Of a stretch of 64,000 bases of DNA, positions 46,677 through 56,216 are shown in pieces. Position 1 is the stretch's first letter; every line of letters starts with the position of its first letter. The notes under the pieces were generated by a model that was not told the DNA's origin, ran no database searches, and saw only the letters and a list, made by a program, of their open reading frames with translations. Source of the stretch: Pseudomonas sp. ACN8 (GTDB taxonomy: Bacteria; Pseudomonadota; Gammaproteobacteria; Pseudomonadales; Pseudomonadaceae); contig NZ_MRCS01000017.1 of NCBI RefSeq assembly GCF_002303925.1, forward strand, positions 1-64,000. Direction: 5' to 3'. The translations under genes were made by a program, and so were the position numbers.

Positions 46677-47696
46677 TCAACGGAAGTGGTCAAACACGCC
46701 GGCCAGCGGCGCCGTCGATTCACGGATGACGATACTCGGCGTCACGATCCGCTGATCGGTCGCCAGGCCCGGCGTGGCGATTCGCCGTAAAAGCACTTCG
46801 GCGGCCATTTCGCCGAGTTGCAGGATCGATTGCCCGACCGTGGTCAACGACGGATAGACATACCGACTCATCTGGATATCGTCGAAGCCGATCACCGACA
46901 ACTCGCTCGGTACGCGAATATTGCGCTCGGCGGCCGCCCGCAGCACGCCGATGCCGATCATGTCGTTGGCGGCAAAAATGGCGGTGGGCGGATTACCCTC
47001 CAGCAGAGTCGCGGCAGCGCTGTAGCCGCCGGTGCTGGTGAAATCGCTTTCCAGCATGCGCTCGGGAGAGACTTCGACGCCCGCCTCTTTCAAGGCCCGG
47101 CGATAACCCGCCAGCCGCATCTGCGCCACACTGGTGTTTTCCGGCCCGCTGATCGTGGCGATATCCCGGTGCCCCAACTCCAACAGGTGCCGGGTCGCCA
47201 GATACGCGCCGTATTCATGGTCGATGCGCACCAGGTCCGCATCGATACCGTCCAGTCCGCGGTCGACGATCACCATGGGTGTGCGGACGCCTTTGAGCCC
47301 TTGTACCAGGCCACTGTCACCACCGGCCGAGGCGACAATCAGGCCGTCGATGCGTTTTTCCAGCAGCACACGCAGGTAGCTGCGCTGCTTGTCCGGATTG
47401 TCGTCGGAGTTGCACAGGATGACGCAGTAACCGTTTCGCTCGCAGTAATCCTCGATACCCCGGGCCAGTTCGGCGAAATACGGGTTGAGGCTGTTGGGGA
47501 CAAGCAGGCCGATGGTCGCCGTGGTCTTGGCCTTGAGCGAACGGGCCACCGCGCTGGGAACGTAGTCGAGGGTCTGGATGGCCGCTTCGACTTTGATCCG
47601 GACTTCTTCACTGACCGGGCGGGTCTTGTTCACCACATGGGAAACCGTGGTGTAGGAAATGCCGGCAAGGGCTGCCACATCTTTGATAGTCGCCAT
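46677..47696 (-). CDS. rbsR: LacI-family ribose repressor RbsR
   Basis: 339 aa. HTH and hinge: MATIKDVAALAGISYTTVSHVVNKTRPVSEEVRIKVEAAIQTLDYVPSAVARSLK; then a periplasmic-binding-protein-like sensor (IGLLVPNSLNPYFAELARGIED...). It should repress the operon it belongs to and release DNA on binding ribose. A perfect CGCAAACGTTTGCG palindrome upstream of rbsB is the likely operator. It lies 3 bp behind rbsC, so it is autoregulated. Confidence 0.93.
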   Translation of the reverse strand: MATIKDVAALAGISYTTVSHVVNKTRPVSEEVRIKVEAAIQTLDYVPSAVARSLKAKTTATIGLLVPNSLNPYFAELARGIEDYCERNGYCVILCNSDDNPDKQRSYLRVLLEKRIDGLIVASAGGDSGLVQGLKGVRTPMVIVDRGLDGIDADLVRIDHEYGAYLATRHLLELGHRDIATISGPENTSVAQMRLAGYRRALKEAGVEVSPERMLESDFTSTGGYSAAATLLEGNPPTAIFAANDMIGIGVLRAAAERNIRVPSELSVIGFDDIQMSRYVYPSLTTVGQSILQLGEMAAEVLLRRIATPGLATDQRIVTPSIVIRESTAPLAGVFDHFR

Positions 47697-47699
47697 GAC

Positions 47700-48677
47700 T
47701 CAGGTCCGCCGGCTTGCGCGCTGACTGCGATAAGTGTCCAGCACCACCGCCACCACGATCACCGCGCCGGTAATGATGCGCTTGGTCGGCTCGGTTGCCC
47801 CGATCTGCGCCAGCCCCGCAGCCAGCACGGAAATGATCAGGACGCCAAAAAACGTACTGATCACCGAACCGCGACCGCCCATCAGGCTGGTGCCGCCGAT
47901 CACCACGGCGGCGATCACCTGCAGCTCAAGGCCGGAGCCGGCATTCGGGTCGGCGGCTTCCAGGCGGGAAATCTGAAACAACGCGGCAACACCGGCCAGC
48001 AACCCCATCAGGCTGAAGACCAGGATTTTGTAAGGCTTGGGATTGATCCCCGCCAACCGCACCGCCTCTTCGTTGGTGCCGATACCGATCAGGTAGCGAC
48101 CGAACACCGTGCGGGTCAACACGGCCTGGGCGATGAAAATGATCAGCAAGGCAATGATGAACGACGGTGAAATGCCAAAGGCGATCGGATTGGACAACCA
48201 GGCGAACGCATCGCCAATGTAGGCCGTACGCGAACCGGTCATCTGGTACGCCACCCCACGGGCCATTTCCAGCACGCCCAGGGACACGATGAACGACGGA
48301 ATCCGCCACGCCACCGTGATCGAGCCGGTGACGGTACCGGCGAGCGCCGCGACGGCCATGCCCAGCAGCGCCGCCGGCAGCACGCCCCAGCCCCAGCCGA
48401 GAATCGCCACGCTCACGGTCGAAGCCGCCAGGGCCAGCACCGAGCCAACCGACAGGTCGATGCCACCGATGATCAACACAAAGGTCATGCCGACCGCCAG
48501 CACCATCAGGTCCGGAATCTGGTTGGCCAGGGTGCTGAAGGTATCGTAGGACAGAAAGTGACTGCTCAGCACCGAGAACAGCACGATCATCGCCAACAAG
48601 GCACCCGCCAGGCCCAGATAGGTGCCCAGGCCGTAGAAGTTGCCACTGCGTTTGCCGGCGTAAGAAGCGGTATTCAT
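47700..48677 (-). CDS. rbsC: Ribose ABC transporter permease
   Basis: 325 aa with about eight to ten membrane segments and the BPD_transp_2 pattern (LMVLAVGMTFVLIIGGIDLSVGSVLALAA, then GTNEEAVRLAGINPKPYKILVFSLMGLLAG). It is the membrane channel of the ribose importer. The start overlaps the rbsA stop by 4 bp. Confidence 0.95.
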   Translation of the reverse strand: MNTASYAGKRSGNFYGLGTYLGLAGALLAMIVLFSVLSSHFLSYDTFSTLANQIPDLMVLAVGMTFVLIIGGIDLSVGSVLALAASTVSVAILGWGWGVLPAALLGMAVAALAGTVTGSITVAWRIPSFIVSLGVLEMARGVAYQMTGSRTAYIGDAFAWLSNPIAFGISPSFIIALLIIFIAQAVLTRTVFGRYLIGIGTNEEAVRLAGINPKPYKILVFSLMGLLAGVAALFQISRLEAADPNAGSGLELQVIAAVVIGGTSLMGGRGSVISTFFGVLIISVLAAGLAQIGATEPTKRIITGAVIVVAVVLDTYRSQRASRRT

Positions 48678-50227
48678 GGAAGATCCCTAGGCGCGGCTTC
48701 GTTAAGCAGCGCATCACGTTTTTGGTAGCCCGCAAAAGCAGCGGCGAGCAACTCATCCTGGGTCCAGCTGTCGCGATCGAATGTATCGATCAGGCGCCCG
48801 GCCGACAGCACGCCGATCCGGTCGCAGATCAGCATCAGCTCACGCAAGTCGCTGGAGACCACCACCAGCGCCTTGCCCTGGCGGGTCAATTCGCCGAGCA
48901 GGTTGTAGATATCGAACTTGGCGCCGACGTCGATGCCGCGTGTCGGCTCGTCGAACAGCAGCACCGAGCAATCGCGCTCCAGCCAACGGCCGATGACGAC
49001 TTTCTGCTGATTACCGCCGGACAACTCGGACACCAACTGTGCCGGACCGGAGCTGCGAATGCGCATGGCATCGATCTGACGCTGGGCCAGGGCGTTTTCG
49101 CCATCGTTGTCGACAAAGCCCGCTCTGGAGATGCCGGGCATGTTGCCCAAGGCGATATTGGCGCCGATCGACTGCGTCAACAAAAGGCCTTCGCCCTTGC
49201 GATCTTCAGTGATCAACGCGATGCCATGCCCGACCGCATCCACCGGCGAGCGCACATTGATGACCTGCGCCGGCGCCCCCAGGGCAATCGTGCCGCTGTC
49301 GGCGATATCGGCACCGAAGATCAGACGCAGCAACTCGGTGCGCCCCGCGCCGATCAAACCGGAAATGCCGAAAATCTCTCCGGCACGGACTTCGAACGAC
49401 ACGTCGCGAACCTTGTCGGCACGGCTCAGGCCCTTGACCGTCAACACCGGAGCGCCGATCTTGCGCGCCCCCATATCGATGTGTTCGCCGAGCTCGCGGC
49501 CGACCATCAGCGTGACCAGTTGCTCGCTGTTGTAGTTGGCCATCGGCTCGACGCAGACCAGGTTGCCATCGCGCAGCACGGCAATGCGCTGCGCGACTCG
49601 CGCCAGCTCTTCGAGGCGATGGGAGATGTAGATGATCGATACGCCGCGAGCCTGCAGACGGGTAATCTGCTCGAACAGCATTTCGACTTCGCGGGCAGTG
49701 AGCATCGCGGTCGGCTCATCGAGAATCAGCACATGACAATCGCCAATCAGGTTACGGGCGATCTCGACCATTTGCTGGTGGCCGATACCCAGTTCGCCGA
49801 CCAGGGTGTCCGGGTCAATGGCGTCGAGCCCGACATGCGCCATGGCCTCGATGGCGGCCTTGCGCAACTGCTTGCGACTGATCCAGCCGCCCTTGCTGGG
49901 CAGGTTGTCGAGAAACAGGTTTTCCGCCACCGACAGGGTCGGTAGCAGATTGAGCTCCTGCATGACCATGCGGATACCCAGCGCCTCAGCCTGAGCCCGG
50001 CTACCCGGACGATAGTCCTGCCCCTGAAACCGCATCTGGCCGGTGGTCGGCGTGACCAGCCCGCCAATAATCTTCGAAAGCGTGCTTTTGCCCGCACCGT
50101 TCTCGCCGGTCAACGCCAGCACTTCCCCGCGCATGAGCGTCAGGTCGATGCCGGCCAGGACCGGTTGGGCGTAGGTCTTGCCGATACCGCTGACCGAAAG
50201 GACAGCGTTCGGAGCGCAAACTGACAT
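48674..50227 (-). CDS. rbsA: Ribose ABC transporter, dual ATP-binding protein
   Basis: 517 aa from ATG 50227, which begins MSVCAPNAVLSVSGIGKTYAQPVLAG; longer frames run into a hairpin. Two ABC domains: the first with Walker A GENGAGKSTLSKII, signature GIGHQQMVEIAR and Walker B LILDEPTAML, the second with a degenerate Walker A (GLIGAGRTELLR), signature LSGGNQQKVVIGRWL and LLFDEPTRGIDVG. This is the RbsA/MglA layout. It powers the ribose importer. Confidence 0.96.
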   Translation of the reverse strand: MSVCAPNAVLSVSGIGKTYAQPVLAGIDLTLMRGEVLALTGENGAGKSTLSKIIGGLVTPTTGQMRFQGQDYRPGSRAQAEALGIRMVMQELNLLPTLSVAENLFLDNLPSKGGWISRKQLRKAAIEAMAHVGLDAIDPDTLVGELGIGHQQMVEIARNLIGDCHVLILDEPTAMLTAREVEMLFEQITRLQARGVSIIYISHRLEELARVAQRIAVLRDGNLVCVEPMANYNSEQLVTLMVGRELGEHIDMGARKIGAPVLTVKGLSRADKVRDVSFEVRAGEIFGISGLIGAGRTELLRLIFGADIADSGTIALGAPAQVINVRSPVDAVGHGIALITEDRKGEGLLLTQSIGANIALGNMPGISRAGFVDNDGENALAQRQIDAMRIRSSGPAQLVSELSGGNQQKVVIGRWLERDCSVLLFDEPTRGIDVGAKFDIYNLLGELTRQGKALVVVSSDLRELMLICDRIGVLSAGRLIDTFDRDSWTQDELLAAAFAGYQKRDALLNEAAPRDLP

Positions 50228-50240
50228 AAAAACTCTCCAT

Positions 50241-50264
50241 GCGCTCGTCCGGCTGGACGAGCGC
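50241..50264 (-). terminator. Hairpin between rbsB and rbsA
   Basis: GCGCTCGTCC (50241-50250), loop GGCT, GGACGAGCGC (50255-50264) is a perfect 10-bp stem without T-run. It lies in the 55-bp gap and probably stabilises the rbsB 3' end so that binding protein is made in excess. Confidence 0.6.
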
Positions 50265-50282
50265 CGTTGCGTCGCCAGAAGG

Positions 50283-51239
50283 TTACTTGGTGACCAGTTC
50301 AACCGGCGTTTCGATCACGCCATTGGCGCCGCCTTCGACCTTCTCGCCCTTGAGAATCTTCAATGCAGTCTCGATGCCGAACACCGCCTGCCTGGCCGCA
50401 AACTGGTCCGCGGTGGCCAGCACACGGCCATCCTTGAGCATTGGCTGGATGGCATTGATGTTGTCGTAGCCGACCACTTGCACCTTGCCGGCCTTGCCCG
50501 CGGCGCGCACCGCAGACACCGCACCGACCGCCATGCTGTCGTTGCCGGCCAACAGGGCCTTGGTTTGCGGATATTCGCTGAGAATCGATGCAGCGACCTT
50601 GTTGCCCTTGTCGATCTCCCAGTCACCGGATTGCAGGGACACGACCTTGATCTGCGCCGCCTCCATCGCATCCTTGAAACCTGCGGTCCGCTGTTGGGCA
50701 TTGGTGGTGGTGGACACACCTTCGATGATGCCGACTTCGTCACCGGCCTTCAGCTGTTTGGCCAGGTAATCGCCCACCAGCCGTGCGCCCTTGCGGTTGT
50801 CCGGGCCTACGAACGGAACATTGATGTTTTTGCTTTTGACGACAGCGGGGTCCAACTGGTTGTCGATGTTGATCACGGTGATACCGGCATCGATGGCTTT
50901 CTTGATCACCGGGACCATGGCCTTGGAGTCTGCCGGTGCAATCACCAGTGCATTGACCTTGGCCAGGATCATCTGCTCGACGATGCGCGTCTGGCCCGCG
51001 GTGTCGGTTTCATCCTTGATGCCGTTGGAGATGAGGTCGAATTCGCCGGAGTGATCTTTCTGGTAGGCCTTGGCGCCGTCCTCCATGGTCAGGAAGAACT
51101 CGTTGGCCAGGGATTTCATGACCAGAGCGACTTTCGGTTTTTCAGCGGTTTCAGCAAAGGCCGAAGAGACAGGCAGTGCAGCGGATGCGGCAGCCAGCAT
51201 AGCGACAGCGAGAAGACGTCCAGCGAATGGCAGCTTCAT
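50283..51239 (-). CDS. rbsB: Ribose-binding periplasmic protein
   Basis: 318 aa with a signal peptide (cleavage near AFA-ET, residue 29). The mature fold is a peripla_BP_4 type: KVALVMKSLANEFFLTMEDGAKAYQKDHSGEFDL, then VIAPADSKAMVPVIKKAIDAGITVINIDNQLD and VSTTTNAQQRTAGFKDAME. It is the first gene of the rbsBACRKD-hydrolase operon. A LacI-type palindrome lies about 95 bp upstream of the start. Confidence 0.94.
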   Translation of the reverse strand: MKLPFAGRLLAVAMLAAASAALPVSSAFAETAEKPKVALVMKSLANEFFLTMEDGAKAYQKDHSGEFDLISNGIKDETDTAGQTRIVEQMILAKVNALVIAPADSKAMVPVIKKAIDAGITVINIDNQLDPAVVKSKNINVPFVGPDNRKGARLVGDYLAKQLKAGDEVGIIEGVSTTTNAQQRTAGFKDAMEAAQIKVVSLQSGDWEIDKGNKVAASILSEYPQTKALLAGNDSMAVGAVSAVRAAGKAGKVQVVGYDNINAIQPMLKDGRVLATADQFAARQAVFGIETALKILKGEKVEGGANGVIETPVELVTK

Positions 51240-51331
51240 GGGTTCACTCCGATCTTATGATTATTGTGAGCAACGCTTGCGCTGGCGTAAGCTTCACGGC
51301 CCACCGCGATGAAAAGCCATCATTGGAGCCG

Positions 51332-51345
51332 CGCAAACGTTTGCG
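51332..51345. promoter_or_regulatory. LacI-type operator palindrome, probable RbsR site
   Basis: CGCAAACGTTTGCG is a perfect 14-bp palindrome with the central CG that LacI-family hinge helices recognise. It stands upstream of rbsB, whose operon encodes a LacI-family repressor. Confidence 0.8.
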
Positions 51346-51432
51346 TTAACCAAACTATGCGAACCCTGCCTGTATTTGTCAACGACCTGAAATGCGCTTT
51401 CAGAGATGCCTGGCAAAAAAACGGCATTCAAT

Positions 51433-51894
51433 TCATGCCGTGGTGTTGACCACCGTTCCCGTGCCGGAACCCTTGGCCAGCTCCTTGATCAGGCTTGCGC
51501 TCACTTGCAGGATGGCGCCGTTGGTGTCGGCAACCTGCCCCTGAATGGCCGCTACCGCGGTGGTCTTGGCTTCCGGGGTTGGATAGGACGCTGCCTGGGT
51601 TTGCGCCAGTTGCTGCTGTTGCTCGCGCAATTGCTGCTGCAACTCCTTCAGACGCTTGAGCAAGACCTTCACCGCAACGCTGGTGTTATCGCTGGTTTGC
51701 GATTCAGCCTGTGCGCCGGCGCTCTCCCCCAGACCTACCGGGCCCGTCTTGACCTGAGTGCCATCGCTTTTCTTTGTACCCAGCGCCTGGGCGGCCGCAT
51801 CAGCTGCTGCGTCGCTCAAGGCGCGAAGGGTAGTGGCCGATTTGCCACCGATGGTGACGCCGGCGGCATTGGGTATGCCAACAGATAACGACAT
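51433..51894 (-). CDS. Conserved hypothetical protein with Gln-rich coiled coil
   Basis: 153 aa from ATG 51894 (AGGAG upstream). A Gly/Ala-rich N-terminus (SLSVGIPNAAGVTIGG, then LSDAAADAAAQALG) is followed by a coiled coil rich in Gln (VLLKRLKELQQQLREQQQQLAQTQ) and an Ala/Val helix ending in SLIKELAKGSGTGTVVNTT. There is no signal sequence. The overall build is reminiscent of secreted or cell-surface helper proteins in Pseudomonas, but I cannot assign a family. Confidence 0.7.
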   Translation of the reverse strand: MSLSVGIPNAAGVTIGGKSATTLRALSDAAADAAAQALGTKKSDGTQVKTGPVGLGESAGAQAESQTSDNTSVAVKVLLKRLKELQQQLREQQQQLAQTQAASYPTPEAKTTAVAAIQGQVADTNGAILQVSASLIKELAKGSGTGTVVNTTA

Positions 51895-53335
<1,441 letters not shown>

Positions 53336-53374
53336 TTCGCCCTCGCCTGACCGATCCGGTCGGGCACCCCGTGC

Positions 53375-53400
53375 GCCACTCGCCAGCCTTGGCGAGTGGC
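53375..53400 (+). terminator. Hairpin behind asparaginase
   Basis: GCCACTCGCC (53375-53384) and GGCGAGTGGC (53391-53400) form a perfect 10-bp stem with a 6-base loop. The T-run is poor, so it may end transcription weakly or protect the mRNA. Confidence 0.6.
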
Positions 53401-53512
53401 TGCCGCTGGATCTTACAAAAAAACTTCCTTCGCCTTACGCCAAACGGAACAAATCGCTGTCAGAGGATTTTCTTGGTTTTTAAGCAGTTGCGAAATGGCC
53501 TACAGTTAAATA

Positions 53513-53528
53513 CTGTATGCACGTACAG
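53513..53528 (+). promoter_or_regulatory. LexA-type SOS box before DUF1654-endA
   Basis: CTGTATGCACGTACAG fits CTG-N10-CAG and also the tighter CTGT-N8-ACAG form of gamma-proteobacterial LexA sites. It ends 19 bp before the GTG start of the DUF1654 gene, inside the expected promoter region. An ATG at 53517 lies within the box and is not the start. Confidence 0.75.
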
Positions 53529-53546
53529 CTTAATAAGGATAATTCT

Positions 53547-53786
53547 GTGGACACCACCTCTGACTCTCCTGACACCTATGTACGCATGGGCCTGCGCGTT
53601 CAGAAAATCATCAACTCTCCCACCGCACAAAAGGCCAGGGCAGCACTGATCTTCCGCCTGCCTGACGAACCGGTGGATGAATGGGAACGCTTGCTGGAAG
53701 AAATCGACGAGAACGACAACGTCACCCTCGCTTATCGCGACGATGGCGGCGTGCAGATTTTCTGGGTTGTGCCGAAGGAAGATTGA
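53547..53786 (+). CDS. DUF1654 protein, SOS-controlled
   Basis: 79 aa from GTG 53547, which has AAGGA seven bases ahead; the longer frame from ATG 53517 would start inside a LexA box. The core SDSPDTYVRMGLRVQKIINSPTAQKARAALIFRLPDEPVDEWERLLEEI and DNVTLAYRDDGGVQIFWVVP matches DUF1654, a family of small Pseudomonas proteins of unclear role. It is followed at 4 bp by an endonuclease I gene, so both should be induced together by DNA damage. A regulatory role in nuclease production is possible. Confidence 0.8.
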   Translation: MDTTSDSPDTYVRMGLRVQKIINSPTAQKARAALIFRLPDEPVDEWERLLEEIDENDNVTLAYRDDGGVQIFWVVPKED

Positions 53787-53790
53787 GTCG

Positions 53791-54480
53791 ATGAGTGTCC
53801 GCTGGTTTGCTTTGCTGTTTCTGTTTTTTGTCATGGGCGCGCATGCCGACGCGCCGCGCACCTTCACCGAAGCGAAAAAGGTCGCCTGGACGCTCTACGC
53901 GCCCCAGTCCACCGAGTTTTACTGTGGCTGCAAGTACACCGGCAACCGGGTGAACCTTGCCGCCTGCGGTTATGTGCCCCGTAAAAATGCCAAACGTGCA
54001 GCCCGCATCGAGTGGGAGCATATTGTTCCGGCCTGGCAAATCGGCCATCAACGCCAATGCTGGCAACAGGGCGGCCGCAAGAACTGCACCCGCTACGACC
54101 CGGTTTACCAGAAGGCCGAGGCTGATTTGCACAACCTGGTGCCCAGCATTGGCGAAGTCAATGGCGATCGCAGCAACTTCAGCTTCGGCTGGCTGCCCGA
54201 GCAGTCGGGGCAATATGGTTCCTGCCTGACCCAGGTCGACTTCAAGGCCAAGAAAGTCATGCCCCGCCCTTCCATTCGCGGCATGATCGCCAGGACCTAC
54301 TTCTACATGAGCAAGCAATACGGCTTGCGTCTGTCGAAACAGGATCGGCAACTGTATGAAGCCTGGGACAAGACCTATCCGGTACAGGCCTGGGAGCGCC
54401 AACGCAACCAGAGCGTGGGGTGCGTCATGGGACGCGGCAACGAGTTCGTCGGCCCGGTAGACATGAAGGCCTGCGGCTGA
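53791..54480 (+). CDS. endA: Secreted endonuclease I (EndA-like)
   Basis: 229 aa from ATG 53791 (GAAGGAAG upstream). A signal peptide (cleaved after AHA, about residue 19) precedes the endonuclease I domain: FYCGCKYTGNRVNLAACGYVP, the catalytic RIEWEHIVPAWQIG, ADLHNLVPSIGEVNGDRSNFSFGWLP, and a C-terminal disulphide pair. It cuts double-stranded DNA in the periplasm or outside. With the DUF1654 gene it forms an operon behind a LexA box and is closed by a terminator. Confidence 0.9.
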   Translation: MSVRWFALLFLFFVMGAHADAPRTFTEAKKVAWTLYAPQSTEFYCGCKYTGNRVNLAACGYVPRKNAKRAARIEWEHIVPAWQIGHQRQCWQQGGRKNCTRYDPVYQKAEADLHNLVPSIGEVNGDRSNFSFGWLPEQSGQYGSCLTQVDFKAKKVMPRPSIRGMIARTYFYMSKQYGLRLSKQDRQLYEAWDKTYPVQAWERQRNQSVGCVMGRGNEFVGPVDMKACG

Positions 54481-54507
54481 ATCCGGAACGGGACACCTGA
54501 AACGACA

Positions 54508-54541
54508 AAGGCCTCGAGGTTAAACACCCGAGGCCTTTTTT
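54508..54541 (+). terminator. Terminator of the DUF1654-endA operon
   Basis: AAGGCCTCG (54508-54516) and CGAGGCCTT (54529-54537) followed by TTTTT. It lies between convergent genes and also serves the other side less well. Confidence 0.85.
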
Positions 54542-54564
54542 GTATCTCCAGCGTCTGCGCTACG

Positions 54565-54930
54565 TTATAGAGCGGCTGGACGCTCAAGCACCAGCAATTC
54601 GATATTTTGTTTCTTCGAGCGAGTGAGCGCCGCGCGAACTTCATCCTGTTTGGCTTCGGCCTCGGCTTTCGAATTGAACGGCCCCATCAGGATTCGGGTA
54701 TTGCCATTCTCCTTGACGACGCTGGACATGAAGCTGTGCTCGATCAGCCAGCCACTCAAATCGCTGACCGCCTGAGGGGTTTCACCTCGCACTTCAAGAT
54801 CCCATTGCGGGCCGGACACTGGCGCAGGCACGACAGCCATGGCCGGCTTGGGCTTTGGCGCATCCACACTGCTGCCCTCGCCACATCCCGCCAGTGCCAA
54901 TATCGCGATGACCAAAACCATTTTGCGCAC
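54565..54930 (-). CDS. SPOR-domain lipoprotein
   Basis: 121 aa from GTG 54930, which has GGAGGG at a good distance; the longer frame from 54951 includes the ribosome site. The signal peptide MRKMVLVIAILALAGCGEG ends in lipobox LAGC. A proline-rich linker leads to a C-terminal SPOR-like repeat (WDLEVRGETPQAVSDLSGWLIEHSF, then NGNTRILMGPFNSKAEAEAKQDEVRAAL). Such proteins bind denuded septal peptidoglycan. It is monocistronic. Confidence 0.8.
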   Translation of the reverse strand: MRKMVLVIAILALAGCGEGSSVDAPKPKPAMAVVPAPVSGPQWDLEVRGETPQAVSDLSGWLIEHSFMSSVVKENGNTRILMGPFNSKAEAEAKQDEVRAALTRSKKQNIELLVLERPAAL

Positions 54931-55180
54931 GACGCTTCCCTCCAAATGCATAAAGCGGCGATTTTAACACCCATGAATACTTCACGAGTGCCGTAAAATG
55001 GGCTTAAAACAACGAGAATGATGGTTGCGGCCTCTGTATAGTTACGCCTTGGGAATTAATGCCGCATCTGCGCGTCAGAATGAGGCACCCAAACCGCGAG
55101 ACTTCGCACTAATCTATACATAACACCGACCTCTGCACTGTCCGAATCAGGTGCCCCACAAAGCAATCAAGGAGAAGACC

Positions 55181-55372
55181 ATGCTGATACTCACCCGCAA
55201 AGTCGGTGAAAGCATAAACATAGGTGATGACATTACGATCACCATCCTCGGCGTAAGCGGCCAGCAAGTCAGGATCGGCATCAACGCTCCGAAGGACGTT
55301 GCAGTGCATCGTGAAGAGATTTACCAGCGCATTCAGGCCGGCCTGACCGCCCCGGAAAAGCCGCAATCCTGA
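55181..55372 (+). CDS. rsmE: CsrA-family RNA-binding regulator, RsmE type
   Basis: 63 aa from ATG 55181, which has GGAG upstream. It resembles P. fluorescens RsmE more than Rsm[54 protein letters not shown] with the RNA-contacting Leu4 and Arg44 region. It represses translation of secondary-metabolism genes and is titrated by RsmX/Y/Z RNAs of the Gac system. AAGGAGA in its own leader could be an autoregulatory binding site, which is inference. Confidence 0.9.
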   Translation: MLILTRKVGESINIGDDITITILGVSGQQVRIGINAPKDVAVHREEIYQRIQAGLTAPEKPQS

Positions 55373-55557
55373 ATCCTGTTGCAGTCAGTAGCCAGCCCGT
55401 TCAGTCCGGAATCACGGCTGGCTAAAGATTCAGTACCCCATCGCTTTGCACTTTCGCCCCCACCCAAACCCCAGGGGCTGATACTAGCGGCAAGCCTCAC
55501 TCCATTGCTGTCAGACTTTTCTGGTTTACCCCAGGGAAGGATGCGTTCACTGCGCGA

Positions 55558-56013
55558 TCAACCCAGCATCACGCCTCGCGCCATGCCCGTCGCCGCCACC
55601 ACCATCAGCAGCACCAGCAGCGCCTCGATATGACTGATCCGTGCAAACAGCTTCGCACGGCCGGTATCGATCGCCATTTTACGGGCAAGCGCTATTCGCC
55701 ACTTGATCAGCGTCACCATGGGTGCGATTTCCAGCAGCAAGATCAGGACGAACAGCGTCATCTTCAGATGAAACAGCGGCTGATGCAGGTAATAGTCCGT
55801 GCCTTTCTCGTACCCGCCAAACGCTCGCACCCCCCCACTGATCAATAAAACGACAGCTGAGATACCCCATATATTGTCCGCCATCAGAACACCGCGCACC
55901 TCTGCGGCTCCATCGGCCAAACGCCGAAAAGCCGTGCCTCGAACCAACACGGCCCAAAACCCCAGGGCAAATGCCAGAAGATGAACCGCCGCCAGAAACC
56001 AGTGAGTCAGCAT
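55558..56013 (-). CDS. DUF2214 membrane protein
   Basis: 151 aa from ATG 56013 (AGGAG upstream). Four hydrophobic segments are seen: WFLAAVHLLAFALGFWAVLV, NIWGISAVVLLISGGV, LKMTLFVLILLLEIAPMVTLI and HIEALLVLLMVVAATGMARGV. The pattern AVHLLAFALGFWAVLVRG and HLKMTLFVLILLLE is the DUF2214 family. Function unknown, possibly a redox-related membrane protein. Confidence 0.8.
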   Translation of the reverse strand: MLTHWFLAAVHLLAFALGFWAVLVRGTAFRRLADGAAEVRGVLMADNIWGISAVVLLISGGVRAFGGYEKGTDYYLHQPLFHLKMTLFVLILLLEIAPMVTLIKWRIALARKMAIDTGRAKLFARISHIEALLVLLMVVAATGMARGVMLG

Positions 56014-56216
56014 CGAGAAACTCCTGCCAGGTCGAAGTTGTTTGAGCCTGTCAGTAGTAGCCCATGAAATGACTGCGTGCACGGCATCCGCGGACAATGC
56101 CCGAAACAGAATATGACAGACCAACTAGACTCCACTGCGCTGGTACTGAGCGTCCGCGGCAATACCCGCCCCAACAGCAACTCACTCCCACCGCATTGAA
56201 CTGAGTAAACAAAATC

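Noticed and set aside
46818..48170. 450-codon plus-strand frame across rbsR and rbsC
   Set aside because: Overlaps two certain genes on the other strand; composition is of a shadow frame (His/Gln/Arg rich).
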